64,000 bases of DNA from JBEVJK01 sp963791325 (GTDB taxonomy: Bacteria; Pseudomonadota; Alphaproteobacteria; Rhizobiales; Rhizobiaceae). The notes below the pieces were generated by a model. The model was not told where the DNA came from and did no database searches. It saw nothing but the letters and a program-made list of their open reading frames with translations. The stretch's first letter is position 1; the number at the start of each line of letters is the position of its first letter. The stretch spans positions 255,096-319,095 of the forward strand of contig CAWBRU010000009.1 in the NCBI GenBank assembly GCA_963791325.1. The letters are read 5' to 3'. The position numbers and the translations under genes were made by a program. This document shows positions 58,607 through 64,000 of this stretch, one piece after another.

Positions 58607-59356
58607 ATGAACGACCTCGCGGTGCTCATCGTCGGCGGCGGCTCGGGCCTGGGAGCGCAGCTGGCGGCCATGGCGGTTGCCGAGGGGGCCGCCAAGATCG
58701 GCATCATCGACATCAATCCCGAGGCGGCGGAGGCGGCGCTGCAGGCAGCGCGCGACAGGAGCCTGCCTACGGCCTCGGCCCAATGCGACATTCAGGTCGG
58801 CGCGGACTGTCACGCCGCCTTCGAGACGATCGTGTCCGCACTCGGCCGGATCGATACGCTGATCAACTCGGCTGCGATCTACCCGCGCCGGCCGCTGCTC
58901 GAGATTTCCGACGACGACTGGGACGCTTCCAACGGCATCAACATCAAGGGTACCTATCACATGATGGTGGCCGCCGTCCGTCACATGCGCTCCCAGGAAC
59001 CCAGGGATCAGGTGCGTGGCCGGATCGTCAACTTGACCTCCGTCGATGCATTCAAGGCTCACCCTCAGAATGCACATTACGCGGCGACAAAGGCTGCGGT
59101 GGTCAGTCTGACGCGCTCGTTCGCCCACGAGGTCGCCAAGGACGGCATCCTCGTGAATTCGGTTGCCCCTGCCGGCATGGCGACGGAGCGCGCCCGTGCT
59201 CTCGGTTTTCTCGACGAGCTTGCCAAGGCGAGCCCGCTCGGCCGAGGGGCCAGACCCGAGGAAATCGCGCAGTGGGTGCTGATGGCGGGCGGACCCAAGA
59301 ACACGTATATGACCGGCGAGCAGGTCATCGTTTCGGGCGGCTATATATACGCATAA
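58607..59356 (+). CDS. SDR-family oxidoreductase
   Basis: 249 residues, 9 bases after the previous gene. LAVLIVGGGSGLGAQLAAMA is a slightly atypical glycine-rich motif (GGGSGLG); LINSAAIYPR replaces the usual NNAG; HYAATKAAVVSLTRSF carries the catalytic pair; GEQVIVSGGYIYA closes the fold. The third SDR in this operon, implying several sequential alcohol or hydroxy-acid oxidations. Confidence 0.88.
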   Translation: MNDLAVLIVGGGSGLGAQLAAMAVAEGAAKIGIIDINPEAAEAALQAARDRSLPTASAQCDIQVGADCHAAFETIVSALGRIDTLINSAAIYPRRPLLEISDDDWDASNGINIKGTYHMMVAAVRHMRSQEPRDQVRGRIVNLTSVDAFKAHPQNAHYAATKAAVVSLTRSFAHEVAKDGILVNSVAPAGMATERARALGFLDELAKASPLGRGARPEEIAQWVLMAGGPKNTYMTGEQVIVSGGYIYA

Positions 59357-59408
59357 GAGCCGCGTTGCAGCGCAGGATGTGAGGGTTCGACAGAACGGGG
59401 AGGTGACG

Positions 59409-60356
59409 ATGTCCGGCAAGCTGCGCCTCCCGCCGCTCAACGCTTTGCGGGTCTTCCACGCGGTCGCCCAGCATAAGAGCTTTCGCCAAGCGGCCGACGA
59501 ATTGCTGGTCACGCCTCAGGCAGTCGGCCAGCAGATCAAGCTCCTGGAAGATACGCTGCAGGTCACATTGTTCGAGCGCAAGGGCCGTTCGATCGAGCTG
59601 ACGGAATCGGCGATCCTGCTCTCCCACTACATCAAGGCCGGATTTGAAGAGTTCTCGGAAGGCGTGCGCCGGGTCACCAAGTCGGCCTACCGCGACCGCA
59701 TCAATCTCAATGCCAGCCCGTACTTTGCGACTCACTACCTGCTGCCGCGACTGTCTTCGTTCCGCGAGATTCTGCCTGGCGCCGATCTTCGGCTCACGAC
59801 GATGGTCGATCTTCCTGATTTCGCCCGTGACGACATCGACATGACGGTTCAGTGGGGATATGGCGCCTGGCCCGATTATGAAACGACGCTGCTTGTGCCC
59901 GATCCGAAGGTCATTTGCTGCACGCCTGCGATCGGCGAAAAGATCAAGTCGGCGAGGGATCTGACGAAATTCACGCTGCTCGATACGACCAAGTCGAAGC
60001 GGCTTTGGCCCGACATTTTACGCCACCTCGCGGTGACCCAAACCGAAAGCGGCCGCAGCATCGAATTCGACGATGCCGCAACGATGCGCCGAGCTGCCCT
60101 GCAAGGCATCGGCGTCGGCCTGGTGTCATTGATGGATGCCGAGCAGGACTTGCGCCTGGGCGCGTTGGTCGCTCCGGTCGGGCGGGATGCGCTCGTCGAC
60201 ATGAAACCCGAAGAGATCCCCGGCTTCTACCTGGTCATGCCGCGCGGGCACCGTCGCGTCAAAGCCGTCGCAGCGCTGCACGGCTGGCTGGTCGAGCAGG
60301 ACTGGCGGAGCGATCTCCAGTTCTCTTTGCCAAGAGCGCTCCCTTGGCACGACTGA
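59409..60356 (+). CDS. LysR-family regulator, GcvA-like
   Basis: 315 residues; the ATG at 59409 has GGGGAGG upstream. The helix-turn-helix (LNALRVFHAVAQHKSFRQAA, VTPQAVGQQIKLLEDTL) and effector domain are complete. RLPPLNALRVF is the opening seen in GcvA-type regulators. It is transcribed with the operon rather than divergently, and together with the GntR gives two regulators in one catabolic unit. Confidence 0.9.
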   Translation: MSGKLRLPPLNALRVFHAVAQHKSFRQAADELLVTPQAVGQQIKLLEDTLQVTLFERKGRSIELTESAILLSHYIKAGFEEFSEGVRRVTKSAYRDRINLNASPYFATHYLLPRLSSFREILPGADLRLTTMVDLPDFARDDIDMTVQWGYGAWPDYETTLLVPDPKVICCTPAIGEKIKSARDLTKFTLLDTTKSKRLWPDILRHLAVTQTESGRSIEFDDAATMRRAALQGIGVGLVSLMDAEQDLRLGALVAPVGRDALVDMKPEEIPGFYLVMPRGHRRVKAVAALHGWLVEQDWRSDLQFSLPRALPWHD

Positions 60357-60445
60357 CAGCGATAGGCGCCTTCGAGCCAGGCTCGGACCTTTGATCCGCG
60401 GATGAAAATCTCTGGAGTGCGTCACGCCGAAGATAGGATTGAGCG

Positions 60446-61885
60446 ATGAGCGACCGTGCAAATCGATTGGCCGCGCTGCTCGGGCCGAAAGGCTGGCTTT
60501 CGGGCGAGGACACCCGACCGTATCGTCGGGACTGGCTTGACCGGTACGGGACCCCACCAATCGGGGTCGCGCGTCCGTCGAGCACGGCCGAAGCCGCTGA
60601 ACTTGTCCGTCTCAGCCGACAGCTGGATTTGGCCATCGTGCCGCAAGGCGGAAACACCAGCCTTTGCGGCGGCGCGGTCGCGGACCGGGCGGACGCGGTG
60701 ATCCTGTCGCTTGCCCGCATGACGGCGATCGGCGAGCCCGACTTTGACAGCGGATCGGTTCTCGTCGAGGGCGGCGCCGTGCTCGCTGCGCTTCATCACG
60801 TGCTGGAGCCGCACGGCCTGATCTTTCCGCTGCATCTCGGCGCCGAAGGCAGCGCGCGCATAGGCGGGCTGATTGGAACCAATGCCGGGGGCAGCCACGC
60901 TTTCCGTTATGGGATGATGCAGGATCTCGTGCTCGGACTGGAGGTGGTCACAGCGGACGGCGAGGTGTGGAATGGGCTCCGCGCGGTGCAGAAGGACAAT
61001 GCCGGCTACCAGCTGCGCAAGCTGTTCTGTGGCGCCGAAGGCACGTTGGGCGTGGTTACCCGTGCTGTGCTGAAGCTCTTTCCGGCGCCGAAGCAGCGGG
61101 CGACAGCGCTTCTTGCATTGCCGGGCTTCGCCGCTGCAGTGAGCTTTGCCAGTTGGCTGCGCGGGGAGGCCGGCGACTTCATCGACGCCCTGGAATTCCT
61201 GTGCGATCGTGGCGTGTCGCTGATGCTGAAGAACGTGCCGGACCTGGCGTTTCCGCTGGAGACTCGCGGTGCGGTCTACCTGCTGGTCGAGCTTGCCTGC
61301 GTGTCGTCCCGTGTACCCCTTGACGACATCTTGACGGCGGCGCTCGAGTGGGGATTGGACACCGGCGTCGTCATTGACGGAGCGCTTACCGCGTCGGAGG
61401 CGCAGCGGGCACATTTCTGGCGCGTCAGAGAGGAGCAGCCGGAGGGTCAAAGGTTGGAAGGGCCGCAGCTCAAGCACGACATTTCCGTTCCGCCGGGCAA
61501 GATCGCGGGGTTCATCGAGGCGGCGGAGCAGCGCTGCTTGGCGCTGCTGCCCGGCGTTCGTATCAATCCGTTCGGGCATCTGGCCGACGGCAACATTCAC
61601 TACAATCTCAACCCGCCCGAGGGAACGGACGATTTCGGCGGAAAAGACGAGCAGCTCGCCCAGGCTCTGGCTGGCTTGGCGACCGACCTGGGCGGCAGCT
61701 TTGCCGCCGAGCATGGCCTGGGACGCGCGAAGGTCGCCCTGGCAGACCGCTTCCGTAGCCCGGTGGAAAGACAGCTGATGCGCAGATTGAAAGAGGCGTT
61801 TGATCCTGGATCGATGATCAACCCCGGGGTCATCGTCGCTTCGCCGGCGAGAAAGAAGAACTTTCCAAACCACCGCATTTCTTGA
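60446..61885 (+). CDS. FAD-linked D-2-hydroxyacid dehydrogenase-type oxidase (GlcD/D2HGDH family)
   Basis: 479 residues. The FAD-binding_4 domain has PQGGNTSLCGGAV and IGGLIGTNAGGSHAFRYGMM; the C-terminal domain has the metal/substrate motif PFGHLADGNIHYNLNPP and AEHGLGRAKV. Family members oxidise D-lactate, glycolate or D-2-hydroxyglutarate and pass electrons to a flavoprotein or quinone. It follows the LysR gene by 89 bases. Confidence 0.9.
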   Translation: MSDRANRLAALLGPKGWLSGEDTRPYRRDWLDRYGTPPIGVARPSSTAEAAELVRLSRQLDLAIVPQGGNTSLCGGAVADRADAVILSLARMTAIGEPDFDSGSVLVEGGAVLAALHHVLEPHGLIFPLHLGAEGSARIGGLIGTNAGGSHAFRYGMMQDLVLGLEVVTADGEVWNGLRAVQKDNAGYQLRKLFCGAEGTLGVVTRAVLKLFPAPKQRATALLALPGFAAAVSFASWLRGEAGDFIDALEFLCDRGVSLMLKNVPDLAFPLETRGAVYLLVELACVSSRVPLDDILTAALEWGLDTGVVIDGALTASEAQRAHFWRVREEQPEGQRLEGPQLKHDISVPPGKIAGFIEAAEQRCLALLPGVRINPFGHLADGNIHYNLNPPEGTDDFGGKDEQLAQALAGLATDLGGSFAAEHGLGRAKVALADRFRSPVERQLMRRLKEAFDPGSMINPGVIVASPARKKNFPNHRIS

Positions 61886-61924
61886 TTTCCCGCCGGACGC
61901 CGGCGGTGCATTGATCGGCCGCGG

Positions 61925-63643
61925 GTGGCGGTCGAGGCGCCGACCCCTCGGAAGCGACAAGGGACCGGCTCGATCGTGCGCAGCGGAGGACAGCTCCTCG
62001 TCGAAAGCTTGATCGCCCTTGGCGCGACGAAGAGCTTCGGCGTTCCCGGTGAGAGCTATCTTGCCGTGCTGGATGCCCTTCACGACACGCCCGGAAGGCT
62101 CGACTATGTGCTCTGCCGCAACGAGGGCGGCGCGTCGTTCATGGCTTCGGCCTATGGCAAGCTCACCGGCTCGCCTGGCATCTGCTTTGTGACCCGCGGC
62201 CCCGGCGCCGCCAATGCGAGCATCGGTGTCCACACCGCCATGCAAGACAGCTCCCCGATGGTTCTGTTCGTCGGCCAGGTCGGCACCGATATGAGGGGCC
62301 GCGAGGCGTTCCAAGAGGTCGACTACCGCGCAGTTTTCGGCAGCTTGGCGAAATGGGCGGTCGAGGTCGACACGGTTGTGCGCCTGCCTGAGATCCTGGC
62401 GCGAGCCTGGACGACCGCACTTGGCGGCCGGCCGGGGCCGGTGGTCGTCGCGCTGCCCGAGGACATGCTGACCGCCACGACCGATATCGCCCCGCTGCGT
62501 AGGCCCGCCGTGGTGTTCGAGCCGGCTGCGGATGCCAGGTCCATTGCCGAGGTCCGGGCGATGCTAGGAAATGCCGAGCGGCCAGTGCTTCTCATCGGCG
62601 GCGCCAATTGGAGCTCCGAGGGACGTGCGGCAATTCTGCAATTTGCAGAAAGCTCCGATATCCCCGTGGTTGCGGCGTTCCGCTACCAGGACCAGTTCGA
62701 CAACAACTCGCCGGTCTTTGTCGGCGAGGCGGGTGTCGGCATGGCAGCGCACGTTAAGACGCTGCTGCGCGATGCCGACGTGATCTTGGCGGTCAACGTC
62801 CGCTTCGGCGAGATGACCACCGACGGCTACACCTTGCTTGCCGTTCCGCAGCCGCATCAGCAGCTGATCCATGTGCACGGTTCCGACCGCGAGATCGGCA
62901 AGATCTACATCCCGGCGATCGGCATCCAGGCGGGGCCGAACGCCTTTGCCAAGGCTCTGTCGGCGGTGCGAGGCGGTTGGTCGGCTTGGCGCGTCGCTGC
63001 GCGACAGTCATACGAGTGCGCCTTCCGCGCCCCGGTCCAGCCGGGCCCGGTCGACATGGTCGCGGTCTGCGCCTGGCTGCGCGACACCCTGCCCGAAGAT
63101 GTAATCGTCGCCAATGGCGCAGGAAACTTCACCGTTTGGCCGAACAAGTTCCTTCGCTTCGGGCCGAAGGCTCGCTTGCTCGCACCCCAGTCCGGGGCGA
63201 TGGGCTACGGCCTGCCGGCCGCGATCGCGGCGAAGGTGGCGTTTCCACAGCGGCTCGTCGTCTGCTTTGCCGGCGACGGAGATTTCCAGATGAACTGCCA
63301 AGAGCTTGGCACGGCCATGCAGGCGGGCGCGCAGCCGATCGTCTTGATCGTGAACAATGGCATCTATGGAACCATCCGCGCCCACCAGGAGCGTAACTAC
63401 CCGGCCAGGGTTTCGGGCACGACGCTGCTCAACCCTGACTTCGCAGCACTGGCGCGATCCTACGGTTTCCACGCCGAGCGGGTCGAGACGACAGAGGACT
63501 TTGCCGCCGCCTTTCGGCGCGCTCGCGCGTCCACGACCGGGGTGGTGCTGGACATCGCGGTTTCGCCCGAGGCACTTACCCCTCGGCAGACGCTTTCCCA
63601 GATGCGCGAAGTCGGCCTGCAACTGCAGAAGTCGAGCTCATGA
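61925..63643 (+). CDS. Thiamine-diphosphate enzyme, acetolactate-synthase-like
   Basis: 572 residues from a GTG. The pyrimidine-binding domain has the activating Glu in LCRNEGGASFMASAYGKL; the pyrophosphate domain has FAGDGDFQMNCQELGTAMQA and LIVNNGIYGTI (the GDG...NN motif). Central domain without clear FAD specificity. Such proteins next to hydroxy-acid oxidases usually decarboxylate or ligate 2-oxo acids. Its stop overlaps the start of the next gene (ATGA). Confidence 0.9.
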   Translation: MAVEAPTPRKRQGTGSIVRSGGQLLVESLIALGATKSFGVPGESYLAVLDALHDTPGRLDYVLCRNEGGASFMASAYGKLTGSPGICFVTRGPGAANASIGVHTAMQDSSPMVLFVGQVGTDMRGREAFQEVDYRAVFGSLAKWAVEVDTVVRLPEILARAWTTALGGRPGPVVVALPEDMLTATTDIAPLRRPAVVFEPAADARSIAEVRAMLGNAERPVLLIGGANWSSEGRAAILQFAESSDIPVVAAFRYQDQFDNNSPVFVGEAGVGMAAHVKTLLRDADVILAVNVRFGEMTTDGYTLLAVPQPHQQLIHVHGSDREIGKIYIPAIGIQAGPNAFAKALSAVRGGWSAWRVAARQSYECAFRAPVQPGPVDMVAVCAWLRDTLPEDVIVANGAGNFTVWPNKFLRFGPKARLLAPQSGAMGYGLPAAIAAKVAFPQRLVVCFAGDGDFQMNCQELGTAMQAGAQPIVLIVNNGIYGTIRAHQERNYPARVSGTTLLNPDFAALARSYGFHAERVETTEDFAAAFRRARASTTGVVLDIAVSPEALTPRQTLSQMREVGLQLQKSSS

Positions 63644-64000
63644 CCGGGACAAGCAGCGATATCCGCCTCGGCGCCGACATCGGCGGAACGTTCACCGACA
63701 TCGCGCTCGATCTATCCGGACGGATGTTCTCGACCAAAGTTCTGACCAATTATGCTGCTCCCGAACAAGCGATCCTCGACGGGATCGCAATCGTCGCCCG
63801 CGCCGCCGGCATCCGGCACGCCGATATCGACATCGTGATCCATGGGACCACGCTGGCGACCAACGCTTTGATTGCGCGGCGCGGCGCCAAGACGGCGCTG
63901 GTCACCACCGAAGGGTTTCGTGACGTCATCGAGATGCGCACCGAGAACCGCTTCGAGCAGTACGACCTGAACCTCAGGCTGCCTTCGCCTCTGATCCCCC
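63640..64000 (+). CDS. Hydantoinase/oxoprolinase (HyuA) family protein, 5' part only
   Basis: The first 120 residues are in the window; the gene runs off the end. LGADIGGTFTDIALDLSGRM is the first phosphate-binding loop of the ASKHA-fold ATPase, and IHGTTLATNALIARRGAKTA then LVTTEGFRDVIEMRTENR is the classic N-terminal signature of HyuA and N-methylhydantoinase A. Members cleave lactam or hydantoin rings or carboxylate ketones with ATP; a HyuB-type partner would be expected next. Confidence 0.92.
   Translation, partial: MTGTSSDIRLGADIGGTFTDIALDLSGRMFSTKVLTNYAAPEQAILDGIAIVARAAGIRHADIDIVIHGTTLATNALIARRGAKTALVTTEGFRDVIEMRTENRFEQYDLNLRLPSPLIP

Overview
The window is high-GC DNA from an alphaproteobacterium, most likely in the Rhizobiales (Hyphomicrobiales), near Bradyrhizobiaceae or Xanthobacteraceae. 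Supporting features are a DUF1127 protein, a DUF1194 protein, a BTLCP transglutaminase-like protein, a GlxA/GbdR-type regulator, an HWE histidine kinase, an Hsp20 gene behind a ROSE-type RNA thermometer, and palindromic intergenic repeats of the kind common in that group.

Layout. 0-4.7 kb: EF-hand lipoprotein, LysR regulator, DUF1127 peptide, a 44-residue ORF, a GlxA-type regulator and a vWA protein. 4.8-23.3 kb: an N-methyl-amine (betaine/dimethylglycine/sarcosine) demethylation region. It holds three FAD-GcvT fusion oxidoreductases (one broken by three 1-base insertions), heterotetrameric sarcosine oxidase soxBDAG, an aminotransferase, a nitroreductase and an MscS-type channel. 23.4-26.2 kb: a BTLCP protein and a small phage-like patch of overlapping zinc-finger ORFs. 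26.2-29 kb: kup and kdpE with a roughly 100-bp stub of kdpD. 29.3-46 kb: a scrambled accessory region. It contains an IS630 element, a frameshifted arylsulfatase, two class III cyclases with fragments of related TPR/ATPase cyclases, two relics of one serine recombinase, a truncated HNH nuclease, a frameshifted KaiC-like ATPase and HWE kinase pair, and hsp20 with its downstream partner.

46.1-55.2 kb, minus strand: six co-directional genes that look like one catabolic unit for methylated onium compounds. In transcription order they are an FAD amine oxidoreductase, an M24 protein matching the DMSP lyase DddP at every metal and catalytic position I can recall, a Tat-type ABC substrate-binding protein, a corrinoid protein, a non-pyrrolysine MttB-family methyltransferase and a DgcA-like NADH:flavin oxidoreductase. 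55.4-64 kb, plus strand: a divergent, tightly overlapping operon (AroE-like dehydrogenase, SDR, GntR, two SDRs, LysR, D-2-hydroxyacid-type FAD oxidase, TPP enzyme, and the start of a hydantoinase/oxoprolinase) that looks like a hydroxy-acid or lactam catabolic pathway. A 14-bp palindrome lies in the shared upstream region.

A caution runs through the window. Many otherwise well-conserved genes are broken by single-base indels, mostly insertions. Three of them are repaired by reading GATTC where the sequence has GAATTC. This looks more like systematic base-calling error, possibly at methylated GANTC sites, than gene decay, so the frameshifted entries should not be taken as dead genes without read-level checking.
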